From Comamonas testosteroni TK102 (lineage in GTDB: Bacteria; Pseudomonadota; Gammaproteobacteria; Burkholderiales; Burkholderiaceae_C): DNA of 64,000 nucleotides. Below the pieces are notes generated by a model that saw nothing but the letters and a program-made list of their open reading frames with translations, was not told the DNA's origin and did no database searches. A program made the position numbers and the translations under genes. This document shows positions 37,077 through 46,436 of the stretch, piece by piece; position 1 is the stretch's first letter, and each line of letters opens with the position of its first letter. Location of the stretch: assembly GCF_000739375.1 (NCBI RefSeq), contig NZ_CP006704.1:3162001-3226000 (forward strand), given 5' to 3'.

Positions 37077-37970
37077 ATGGATCGGATTGTAGGTCGTGAT
37101 CGATTTGTTAGCACCTCTGGCGGCGGATACGAACTTGTTCGTCGCACTCTTGGCAATGGCCATGTCGAGTGCACTGTTCGGGAACTGGTGACCTGGCACC
37201 ATGCCGGTGAGCTGACCGAAGAGGCCTATCAACAGTATCTAGAGGCACGTGAGGCCAACGCTGAGGAACGGCGCCAAGCCAATCTGGAGCGTGCGGCCAA
37301 GCGAGCCAAAACCCGTGTTCGACATCTGTGCAAGGCTGCAGGTGTGGACACCCTCCTCACCCTCACCTACCGAGCCAACATGACCTGCTGGGCTACGCTC
37401 AAGCGGCACATGAAGGAGTTCAATCGGCGTATGGCTCGGCTGATTCCTGGCTGGTTCTACGTTGCTGCGTTTGAACGTCAAGCTCGTGGAGCATGGCATG
37501 TACACATGGCCGTGCATCGTGTGCCGCAAATGCTCAAGCATCCCTGTGGTGTCAAAGTCAAAAGCTACAGCGTCATCCGTTCAGTGTGGCATGCCGTTGT
37601 CGGGGAGCTGGGTGGCAACGCTGACCTACAGCCAAGTAAACGTATGAGAGCGCCCTCCCGCATCGCTGCGTACCTGTCGAAGTACATGACCAAGGCCTTT
37701 GCGGATGGTGACGCCTGGAGCAACCGGTTCTCCTCCAGCAAGGGTCTGTCTGTGCCCAAGCCTCAGCGCATCCGATTTGTAGGGTGGAGCATGCCTGACG
37801 TGCTACAGGCAGTGTTTGATGACCTGGACTCAGTCGGTTACCAGTTCTCAGAGCAGTTGAGTGTGCGGCTAAGCCACTTCAAGGATGCCTGCTGGTTCAT
37901 TCTTGATACCAACATCCCCATGAGGGAACCCTCTTGGGCTGAGGCATCCAGCAGCGCTTATTGGGGCTGA
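37077..37970 (+). CDS. HUH-type replication endonuclease (Rep/Cri-like)
   Basis: 297 residues; ATG 37077 was chosen with AAAGGA nine bases upstream. It carries the three rolling-circle motifs in order. Motif 1 is TLLTLTYRAN (92-101). Motif 2 is the metal-binding WHVHMAVH with His141 and His143. Motif 3 is AYLSKYMTKAF with candidate nicking Tyr199 and Tyr203. It would nick and rejoin the element origin in rolling-circle replication, like phage gpII or the Cri protein of TLC-type satellites. It is the last gene of the small + strand element. Confidence 0.78.
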   Translation: MDRIVGRDRFVSTSGGGYELVRRTLGNGHVECTVRELVTWHHAGELTEEAYQQYLEAREANAEERRQANLERAAKRAKTRVRHLCKAAGVDTLLTLTYRANMTCWATLKRHMKEFNRRMARLIPGWFYVAAFERQARGAWHVHMAVHRVPQMLKHPCGVKVKSYSVIRSVWHAVVGELGGNADLQPSKRMRAPSRIAAYLSKYMTKAFADGDAWSNRFSSSKGLSVPKPQRIRFVGWSMPDVLQAVFDDLDSVGYQFSEQLSVRLSHFKDACWFILDTNIPMREPSWAEASSSAYWG

Positions 37971-38443
37971 TGGGGGTATCGGGGGCGTAGCCCCTGATGT
38001 AGCGAAGCGAAACCCGACAGTCGTCGATTAACCACTGGCGATATCCGCGATTAACTTCTGTTGAATCAACGGAGCGGCCGTTCGCGTCCTGATAAACAAG
38101 AAACCCTGAAAATAAATCCTCAACGGGGGATAAATAGGGTTTATTTACTCGCTGATGAAGATTATTATCTGGGGGAGTCCAGTTAATGCCTTATACATCG
38201 TATGATGTATTATTGAAAGCTACGAAAGCCCAAGTTACTTCATACAAATGAACGACAATCCAGCCTGCTCGCCAACTGGCAGCTCATCACCGTTCCGCTG
38301 AGTGCATTTTTTGCGCAGCCCAAGTGCAGTCAAGACACTGGGCAGACATACGGGTTGCGTCTTTATAAGCTTCGCGACCTCATCATCTGAGTGAGATGGA
38401 GCTCCTCATGAGCATCTTTCGTCGTACCAACAGGAGAAAGCTG
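37971..38443. other. Intergenic end of the HUH element with repeat copy
   Basis: It begins with a GC hairpin region (GGGGGCGTAGCCCC, 37991-38004) whose GGGGGCGTAG also occurs at 36417-36426. Next come AT-rich sequence and the right copy of TATACATCGTAT (38192-38203) within TACATC-GTAT-GATGTA. No coding sequence is seen up to the next gene. Confidence 0.5.
38192..38203. repeat. 12-bp direct repeat, right copy (possible att site)
   Basis: Identical to 35981-35992. Here it is part of the dyad TACATC-GTAT-GATGTA, followed by TTATTGAAAG. Together the copies bracket 2.2 kb holding the VC1465-type and replicase genes. Confidence 0.45.
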
Positions 38444-38752
38444 ATGATTGTTGAAATTGCAGACTTCAAGGTGGAGCCAGCCAAGCACAAGGATTTTGGA
38501 AGCGCCATTCGTCAGGCCGCAGACTCCGTGCTGAGCAAGGCCACTGGCTATCTTGGCCACACAGTCCTTGCCTGCATCGAGACCGAGGGCCGCTATGTGC
38601 TGACCGTACACTGGGAAACTCTGGACGACCACACGATTGGATTCCGCCAGTCCGCCGCTTTTGCCGAGTGGCGCGCCATCATCGGGCCTTATTTTGTGGA
38701 GCCACCGCATGTAGAGCACTTCACCGTCGAAGACAGCCGGGCTGCCAAGTAA
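38444..38752 (+). CDS. ABM-fold (antibiotic biosynthesis monooxygenase-like) protein
   Basis: 102 residues; ATG 38444 follows AGGAG. The ferredoxin-like ABM fold is indicated by MIVEIADFKVEPAKHKDF at the start, then GYLGHTVLACIETEGRYVLT, and the tail of a helix plus YFVEPPHVEHF. Family members include small monooxygenases and heme-degrading or stress proteins; the substrate is unknown. It is a single gene, the first of the normal chromosomal content to the right of the mobile elements. Confidence 0.8.
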   Translation: MIVEIADFKVEPAKHKDFGSAIRQAADSVLSKATGYLGHTVLACIETEGRYVLTVHWETLDDHTIGFRQSAAFAEWRAIIGPYFVEPPHVEHFTVEDSRAAK

Positions 38753-38978
38753 CGGAGATGGCTCAGATTTTCCACACCTGAGCCTTAACAGCCGCGGATC
38801 TCCATGCATGGAGCAACTGGTGCTCAAACACCAGTTACCTTCATCCGCCCTTCTCTATTCGAAGATTGCCGAGCTTCTGGCTTTCTCGATGATGAGTTCC
38901 GCATCACGCTGGAGCAAAAGCCGCTTCGGATTTCCACTGGACTCCCTGCATTGCAGGGAACTGATCCGGGCTTGACCC

Positions 38979-39347
38979 TTATTCAGGCGTGATGCCTGCC
39001 GCCTTGATGACCTGTCCCCACTTGGTGGTTTCTGCGGCCTGGAACTGTGCCAGTTCCGAGGCAGAGGTGGTCCAGGCTTCGGAGCCGGACATATTGAAGA
39101 AGGACTTGGCCGCAGCGCTGTTCACCGCCTTGGTCAACAGCTGATTGAGTTTGGCCGCGACAGGTGCTGGTGTATTGGCAGGCGTGTAGGCTGCGAACCA
39201 GTAGCCCATGTCATAGCCTTTGACACCGGCCTCCGCGATGGTCGGAACATCAGGCAACTGTGCGCTGCGCTTTTGTGTGGAGTAACCCAGCGGGCGCAGC
39301 TTGCCGGCCTTGATTTGAGGAACGCCCGTCGAGACGTCGGTAATCAT
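38979..39347 (-). CDS. C-terminal part of the frameshifted Bug-family binding protein
   Basis: Encodes the C-terminal third of a tripartite-tricarboxylate-type periplasmic receptor (MITDVSTGVPQIKAGKLRPL..PTIAEAGVKGYDMGYWF). It is in a different frame from the N-terminal part at 39250-39951. Removing one C from the seven-C tract at 39360-39366 joins the frames as LLGGQINLMITDVS and gives a 323-residue protein, the normal Bug length. Confidence 0.8.
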   Translation of the reverse strand: MITDVSTGVPQIKAGKLRPLGYSTQKRSAQLPDVPTIAEAGVKGYDMGYWFAAYTPANTPAPVAAKLNQLLTKAVNSAAAKSFFNMSGSEAWTTSASELAQFQAAETTKWGQVIKAAGITPE

Positions 39348-39951
39348 CAGGTTTATTTGCCCCCCCGAGGAGATCCGTGAGGGCGAGCGGATTGCTCTTG
39401 TAGGGAACGTGAAGGATGTCGACGCCAGCGAGTTGCTTCAGCATTTCGCCAGCGACACGGCTCGAAGAGCTGCCGCTGCCAAAACTCAGCTTGCCGGGAT
39501 TGGCTTTGGCGTAGCCCAGCAGATCGCCTACGGACTGATAGGGCGAAGTCGCAGGAACGACCAGGACCTGTCCACCTTTGCCCAGACCTGTGATAGGGGT
39601 GAAGTCCTTGACAGGGTCGTACGACAGCTTTTTGTACAAGTGCTCGTTGGCAGCGTGCGTCGTATTGGTCGTGATGAGCACGGTGTAGCCATCAGGTGCG
39701 GCCTTGGCCACCGCTTGAGCCGCAATCATGCCACTGGCACCGCCTTTGTTTTCCACCACGACCGGCTGCTTGGTCTGCTCGGAAACGGCTTGTCCCAAGG
39801 CACGCGCAAGCTGGTCTGTGGCACTGCCGGCGGCAAACGGAACGACAAAGGTAATAGGCTTGTTTGGAAATTCGCCCTGTGCAAAGGCCAAGGGGCTGAG
39901 CGCCAGGCTTGCACCGCATGCAAGAACAGTGCGTCGTGTCAGAAATTTCAT
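39250..39951 (-). CDS. Bug-family (TctC-like) periplasmic binding protein, N-terminal part
   Basis: Periplasmic solute receptor of the Bordetella uptake gene family. ATG 39951 (GGAGA upstream) gives a signal peptide ending SPLAFAQG. The family motifs FPNKPITFVVPFAAGSATD, then VVENKGGASGMIAAQAVAKA and DGYTVLITTNTTHAANEHLY are present. After LTDLLGG the frame is lost at a seven-C tract and reads about 30 unrelated residues. It is third in an operon with two AtuA-family genes, 31 bases behind them, so the ligand may be an isoprenoid-like or organic acid handled by those proteins; this is inference. Confidence 0.85.
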   Translation of the reverse strand: MKFLTRRTVLACGASLALSPLAFAQGEFPNKPITFVVPFAAGSATDQLARALGQAVSEQTKQPVVVENKGGASGMIAAQAVAKAAPDGYTVLITTNTTHAANEHLYKKLSYDPVKDFTPITGLGKGGQVLVVPATSPYQSVGDLLGYAKANPGKLSFGSGSSSSRVAGEMLKQLAGVDILHVPYKSNPLALTDLLGGANKPDDYRRLDGRSSNQGRQAAPAGLLHTKAQRTVA

Positions 39952-39982
39952 GCTTTGTCTCCTAGTGGTTGTTGTAGAAAAT

Positions 39983-40345
39983 TCAGGCGCTCGGACCGAT
40001 GAGCAGTGGCTCGAGATGGCATGGAACCACGACGGGCATTTCAAGCACCCTGAAGCACAGCGTTTTTCCATGGCTGTCCAGGTTCAGCGAGTCGTTGACA
40101 CCCCCATCCAGCACGTTGTCGAGCACCAGATTCATGGCGTGGAGCTTGGGTAGCAGGTATCGCCGGACATGGCTTGGCTTGCGGTCCGCAAACAGGTGCA
40201 TCACGACTTGTTCGGTGACTTGTTCGCACACCAAGTCCCACAAATCCGGATGCCATGCAATGACGCTGATATTGGAGCGGTTACCTTTGTCTCCCGTGCG
40301 TCCATGCGCAACCCGGTAAAGGGGAACGGTAAGGGTTGAGTTCAT
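39983..40345 (-). CDS. AtuA-related small protein (C-terminal AtuA-like domain)
   Basis: 120 residues. The start LTVPLYRVAHGRTGDKGNRSN and VIAWHPDLWDLV are hallmarks of the small AtuA-associated domain that often follows an AtuA/DUF1446 protein, either fused or as here as a separate gene three bases downstream. It is cytosolic and probably forms a complex with the larger partner. The reaction is not established for this clade. Confidence 0.82.
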   Translation of the reverse strand: MNSTLTVPLYRVAHGRTGDKGNRSNISVIAWHPDLWDLVCEQVTEQVVMHLFADRKPSHVRRYLLPKLHAMNLVLDNVLDGGVNDSLNLDSHGKTLCFRVLEMPVVVPCHLEPLLIGPSA

Positions 40346-40348
40346 GGC

Positions 40349-41728
40349 TTACTCCTGATGTGGCTTGGTCCAGTGGAAGCCAGTCGTAATCTGTTGCTGA
40401 GGTACCAAGCACGACACCATTCCCAGGCGCTGACGCATATGGGTGCGAACGCCCCCTCCCCCCGCCGGGCCGCAGCAGTACAAGGCGTTTATCTCGCGCG
40501 GCAGACGCGCAGCTACCGCATGGTCGGCATGCTGCCAGGCCATGCGAAGCCGGACATCCCGGGATTCGCCGGCAATGCCTGCTTCAGTCAGCCAGTCACT
40601 GCTGTCGTTTCCCCAGACGCTGGTGATACCGATCAGGTCGGTTCTGAGGGGAGCAATATTCGCCAAGCGCCTGGATATGGTCTGGGCCGCCAGACGCGCG
40701 CGCTCTTGCGCTCTCGGGCCCGCGTAGGAGATCTCTCCCTCGGCAAACCATCCTGACTCAAAGCAGACATTGACTTTGAGCATCTCCGGCCTCGGATGAC
40801 CAATGACACCTTCCAGGCGCACCCGGTCAGGCCCAACCGAAATCACTTCTGCCTGAGTGATGTCGGCAACAACGTCTGGCGTGAGGTAGCAGGCAGGGTC
40901 ATGGATTTCGTAGAGCAGTTGCTCCTTGACCGTGGCTGCAGTGATGCAGCCCCCGGTAAGAGATGGCTTGAAGATGGTGCTGTTGCCAGCGCTGTCGATT
41001 TCGGCAATGGGATACCCCAGGCGTTCCATGCCGGGTACATCTTTGTACCCCGGGTCTGCGAAATAGCCGCCAGAGACCTGGGTTCCACATTCCAGCAAAT
41101 GCCCGGTCATCGTGGCTTGTGCCAGGCGATTCCAGTCATCCCAGGCCCAGCCGAAGTGGGCCATGGCAGGTCCCACTACAAGCGAGGGGTCGGAGACGCG
41201 GCCGCACACCACAATGTCTGCACCTGCCAGCAGTGCCTCGGCAATGGGTCGTGCACCTATATAGGCATTGGCGCTCACCAGTTGCTGGTCTGGCATGTCC
41301 GAGCCCAGAGCTTTTTCGAGCAGCTGGTAGTGCGCGGGTCCGCTGAGGTCATCACCATGAACAACCGCTATTTGGGGTAGGCGCGTTCCGAGCTCCTTGG
41401 CCAATGCAGCAATGGCCCGGGCTGCACCTTGCGGGTTGGCTGCACCAAAGTTGCTGACGATTCGAATGCCATGCGCCAGGCAGTCGGCAAGCACAGGCCG
41501 GAGAAACTCCACCATGAGTGGCTCATAGCCTGCATCGGGATTCTGACGACGAGCAAGCTGTGCCAGTGCCAGAGTGCGCTCGGCAAGCGTTTCAAAGATC
41601 AGAAAGGCAGGTTTGCTTTGTCGAACCAGCTCCTGTACGACGGGTTGAGCCGCATCAATTCGATCGCCGGAAAAGCCTGCTGCACATCCGATGAGCAATG
41701 ACGTCGTTTCGTTTTGCACTCTTGTCAT
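40349..41728 (-). CDS. Acyclic terpene utilization AtuA-family protein (DUF1446)
   Basis: 459 residues. The ATG at 41728 has AGGAGG close upstream. Typical AtuA/DUF1446 motifs are GCAAGFSGDRIDAAQPVV near the N-terminus, FGAANPQGAARAI, VCGRVSDPSLVVGPAMAHFG and the Gly-rich CCGPAGGGGVRTHMRQRLG near the C-terminus. The family is named from Pseudomonas citronellol/geranyl-CoA degradation, but many members sit in unrelated operons. Here the partners are the small AtuA-like protein, a Bug receptor and a divergent LysR regulator, so it probably belongs to uptake and breakdown of an organic acid or terpenoid. Confidence 0.85.
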   Translation of the reverse strand: MTRVQNETTSLLIGCAAGFSGDRIDAAQPVVQELVRQSKPAFLIFETLAERTLALAQLARRQNPDAGYEPLMVEFLRPVLADCLAHGIRIVSNFGAANPQGAARAIAALAKELGTRLPQIAVVHGDDLSGPAHYQLLEKALGSDMPDQQLVSANAYIGARPIAEALLAGADIVVCGRVSDPSLVVGPAMAHFGWAWDDWNRLAQATMTGHLLECGTQVSGGYFADPGYKDVPGMERLGYPIAEIDSAGNSTIFKPSLTGGCITAATVKEQLLYEIHDPACYLTPDVVADITQAEVISVGPDRVRLEGVIGHPRPEMLKVNVCFESGWFAEGEISYAGPRAQERARLAAQTISRRLANIAPLRTDLIGITSVWGNDSSDWLTEAGIAGESRDVRLRMAWQHADHAVAARLPREINALYCCGPAGGGGVRTHMRQRLGMVSCLVPQQQITTGFHWTKPHQE

Positions 41729-41808
41729 GAAACCTCCTGATGCCCACTATAGGAAAACCGCTATAAGCTGTGAAATCGATAATTGAGATTAATTAATCCG
41801 CATTTCAA

Positions 41809-42699
41809 ATGAATCTATCGTCGCGTGATGTGCAGGCATTCCTGGTACTGGCCAAGCAAAAGAACTTCACCCAGGCCGCCAGCATGTGCCACCTGTCACA
41901 ACCGGCTTTCAGTGCACTCATCCGCGCCATGGAGCAAACGGTAGGTCTCAAACTTTTCGACCGCAGCACAAGACACGTGGTGCTTACCCGCGAAGGCGAA
42001 CGATTCCTGCAATCTGCAGAGCGCCTCGCCGCAGAATTCGCTGCCTGCGAAAGAGCGATGCGTGATACAGCACAACTGGCTCAGGGGCACGTATCAGTTG
42101 CATTGCTGCCATCCCTTGCCGCGGGCTGGCTTCCTGAGGTGCTGAAGGTGTACACGGCGCGGCATCCGGGAGTTCAGCTGGGTGTGTTGGATGTACTGTC
42201 CGAGCCATGCATCGCTGCCGTTGCCAACGGAGACGCGGATTTCGCGCTGGCCGCCATACGCGTGGATACACCCGACCTGAAGGCTGAGCCGTTTTGCAGC
42301 GACGGCTTCTATATGGTGTGCCCGGGCGACCATCCATTGGCGGACAAGGTCGAGCTGTCCCTGGAGGATCTGACACCCTGGCCGTTCATCCACCTGGCGC
42401 GCCACAGCAGTGTTCGCCAGTATCTGGATGCCGCTTTTTTTCCTCGAAAGATGCAGACTTTCGTTGAAGTTGAGCAATTGGCCACAGTGATGGGACTCGT
42501 ACAAGCCGGACTTGGCATCACCGTAGCTCCCGCACTGAGCCTGTTTCACTTCGACAAGCCTGGACTGGTAGCGCGACACCTGCTGCTGCCGGGTATGGAC
42601 CGGCAGATCTATATGGTCCGCAAGCGAGAGCGCAGCCTTTCACTGGTAGCTGAAGCGCTCTATCAATTGATGCAGCACATGCGTCCTGCAAATGCCTGA
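41809..42699 (+). CDS. LysR-family transcriptional regulator
   Basis: 296 residues. The N-terminal LysR helix-turn-helix (DVQAFLVLAKQKNFTQAASM, then SQPAFSALIRAMEQTVGLKL) leads to a periplasmic-binding-like effector domain. It is divergent from the AtuA/Bug operon across an 80-base AT-rich gap (41729-41808), the usual arrangement for control of that operon by its substrate. Its ribosome site is weak. Confidence 0.9.
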   Translation: MNLSSRDVQAFLVLAKQKNFTQAASMCHLSQPAFSALIRAMEQTVGLKLFDRSTRHVVLTREGERFLQSAERLAAEFAACERAMRDTAQLAQGHVSVALLPSLAAGWLPEVLKVYTARHPGVQLGVLDVLSEPCIAAVANGDADFALAAIRVDTPDLKAEPFCSDGFYMVCPGDHPLADKVELSLEDLTPWPFIHLARHSSVRQYLDAAFFPRKMQTFVEVEQLATVMGLVQAGLGITVAPALSLFHFDKPGLVARHLLLPGMDRQIYMVRKRERSLSLVAEALYQLMQHMRPANA

Positions 42700-43005
42700 C
42701 CTGGCTGATTGCAATATACACCTTGCCGATGCTAGCCCATCAGCCACAGGACGGAGCCGGCACAAGCCTCGCTGCGCAAAACACATATCTCGCCAGGGAC
42801 AGCCGGAGGCAAGCCGGGAGACTTTAATAGCGCCAATCGGCATGCAGAGTAAGCAGCAGCTGCGCCCTGTCGGCAATTTCGCGTCGTGAAGACATGCATC
42901 ATTCGCCATCAGCTCGCTCTCAGCCATCTGCCGTTACAGAGTTATCGAGTCGGTAATACAAGGCATCCAGCCTTGATCACCATCCCTAGAGCCCAGGAGA
43001 CATAC
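42700..43005. other. Intergenic stretch before the secreted lyase gene
   Basis: No gene, terminator or clear operator is seen. The ribosome site AGGAG for the lyase lies at its right end. The longer frame from ATG 42886 has no ribosome site and is not favoured. Confidence 0.4.
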
Positions 43006-44574
43006 ATGAAATACAGAACCAACCGCAAGCGCAGTGCCGTCTTGTCAAAATTGCCACATGGCCTTGCCGGTGGGGCGCTACGAAAGCTGATGGTTGCCAC
43101 GTTTGCGCTGGCATCGCTGGCCAATGGCGCGCTTGCGCAGGAGTCGAAGCGCGACGCCTTCTTCTGGCTGGGACAGATCAACAAGGCATCGGCAGTGATC
43201 AATACCGATGAGGGCTTGCTCGACAAGTCCATGGCTCCCAGAATTGCGCGAGGTCTCCAGAGCGTCTTGAAGGCAGGCGACGCTCCGAATGGCAAACGGC
43301 CAGGTTTGGTCATCACTTTCGAGCCCCTGCTCATTGATGCCGCTGGTGTGGAAGCCACTCTTCTGCATGCCGGGCGCTCAAGCCAGGATATGTTGGCTAC
43401 GGTGCGCTCTGCCATACAGCGGGACGATATGCTGCGCCTGAACAAACAGCTGGCGCAGACCCGTGCTCATCTACTGCGGCTGGCCCAGACTTATACCGAC
43501 ACGGTCGTTCCGAATTACACCAACGGGGTGGCCGCTCAGCCTAATAGCTATGGGCACTACCTTCTGGGACACCTTGCCGGTTTTGACCGGGACGCCCAGC
43601 GCCTTCACGAGGCATTCGCGCGCATTGACCAGTCAGCGATGGGCACCACGGTACTCAATGGGACCAGTTGGCCCTTGAATCGAGAGCGCATGGCCAAACA
43701 CCTTGGCTATCCAGCCACAGTCGACAACGCCTACGATGCCGCGCAGATTCTGGCTGCCGAGATGCCGGTGGAGATCGGCGCGGTTGCGTCGAGCATTTCC
43801 CTGCACGTCGGAGCTTTTGTCGAGGACGTCATGGTGCAGTATGCCCAGCCCAGACCCTGGATCCTTCTTCGCGAGGGCGGAGGAAACACCTATGTGTCAA
43901 GTGCAATGCCCCAGAAGCGAAATCCCGGACTTCTCAACGACACCCGCGCCAACGCTTCCCGCGTGCTGGCCCTGGGTGTGGGACGCCTCATCGGCCAGCA
44001 CAATATTCCACCAGGGATGAGCGATAACAAGTCGTCCCATGACTCCTCCGCGCTGATTGCAGCGACGATTTCCACTCTTCAGGGGTTTGACAAAGTGCTC
44101 AGCGGCCTGGTGATCAATCCCGAGCGTGCGCTTGAAGAACTGAATCTTGACTGGACGGCCTCCCAGGAGGTGGCGGATGTTCTGATGCGCAAGTACAAAT
44201 TGCCCTTCCGCGTGGGTCACCACTTTGCCTCGGAGGTCGTCAGCTTTGCCAAGGAACGCAACATCACCCCTCGCGACTTCCCCTACGCCGATGCCCAGCG
44301 CATCTATGCAGCTACCGTCAAACACGAAATGTCTATCGAGAACGGCAAGTTGCCCATGTCGGAAAGCGAGTTCCGGGCGACGCTGGACCCCGTAGCAATC
44401 GTGAAGAATCGCGTGACAGCCGGAGGCCCCCAGCCATCGGAAATGGCGCGCATGATTGCACGATCCAAGCAAATGCTCTCTCAGGAAGAGCAATGGACCG
44501 CAGAGCGAAATAACCGGATTGAGACGGCAATCAAGGACCTTGATCGCGACTTTGCACGCCTGGCGACTCCGTAA
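43006..44574 (+). CDS. Exported argininosuccinate-lyase/fumarase-superfamily lyase
   Basis: 522 residues. ATG 43006 was chosen for its CCAGGAGA ribosome site. It begins with a basic n-region and hydrophobic core (LMVATFALASLANGALAQ) giving a Sec-type signal cut near residue 46. The rest is the all-helical lyase fold with the superfamily signature SSAMPQKRNPG and MGTTVLNGTSWPLNRER, closest in look to argininosuccinate lyases. Such enzymes remove fumarate from N- or O-substituted succinates. A periplasmic member is unusual, because the known housekeeping enzymes are cytosolic. It stands alone, converging on the aspartate decarboxylase gene. The substrate is unknown. Confidence 0.8.
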   Translation: MKYRTNRKRSAVLSKLPHGLAGGALRKLMVATFALASLANGALAQESKRDAFFWLGQINKASAVINTDEGLLDKSMAPRIARGLQSVLKAGDAPNGKRPGLVITFEPLLIDAAGVEATLLHAGRSSQDMLATVRSAIQRDDMLRLNKQLAQTRAHLLRLAQTYTDTVVPNYTNGVAAQPNSYGHYLLGHLAGFDRDAQRLHEAFARIDQSAMGTTVLNGTSWPLNRERMAKHLGYPATVDNAYDAAQILAAEMPVEIGAVASSISLHVGAFVEDVMVQYAQPRPWILLREGGGNTYVSSAMPQKRNPGLLNDTRANASRVLALGVGRLIGQHNIPPGMSDNKSSHDSSALIAATISTLQGFDKVLSGLVINPERALEELNLDWTASQEVADVLMRKYKLPFRVGHHFASEVVSFAKERNITPRDFPYADAQRIYAATVKHEMSIENGKLPMSESEFRATLDPVAIVKNRVTAGGPQPSEMARMIARSKQMLSQEEQWTAERNNRIETAIKDLDRDFARLATP

Positions 44575-44577
44575 TTG

Positions 44578-44602
44578 GCAAAGAGGCCATAGGCCTCTTT
44601 GC
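44578..44602. terminator. Hairpin after the exported lyase gene
   Basis: GCAAAGAGGCC-ATA-GGCCTCTTTGC is a perfect 11-bp stem starting 4 bases after the stop. The T tract is poor, but its place between converging genes supports a terminator. Confidence 0.7.
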
Positions 44603-44790
44603 TGCAGTCATTGCGTGCTCAGCCCTCATTCATTCAGTTTGGTGCGGGTGACAAACAAACATTGTCACAGTGCTGGGGCGTGTCCTGCCGAAAGCGGTCA
44701 GCTCCTTGCACGGAACAACGCCGGCGCACTTTCACGTAGAAAAGCCATCAGGAGGATCTGCTCATGGCTTTTTCTTTCAGGCATTACCGC

Positions 44791-46422
<1,632 letters not shown>

Positions 46423-46436
46423 TCAGTGCAGGGGGT

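Noticed and set aside
35960-38240. Canonical dif site
   Set aside because: No XerD half-site TTATGTTAAAT or close variant was found near either 12-bp repeat.
38804-38992. 62-residue + strand frame between the ABM gene and the Bug gene
   Set aside because: It has no ribosome site and no domain, and runs into the end of the converging gene.
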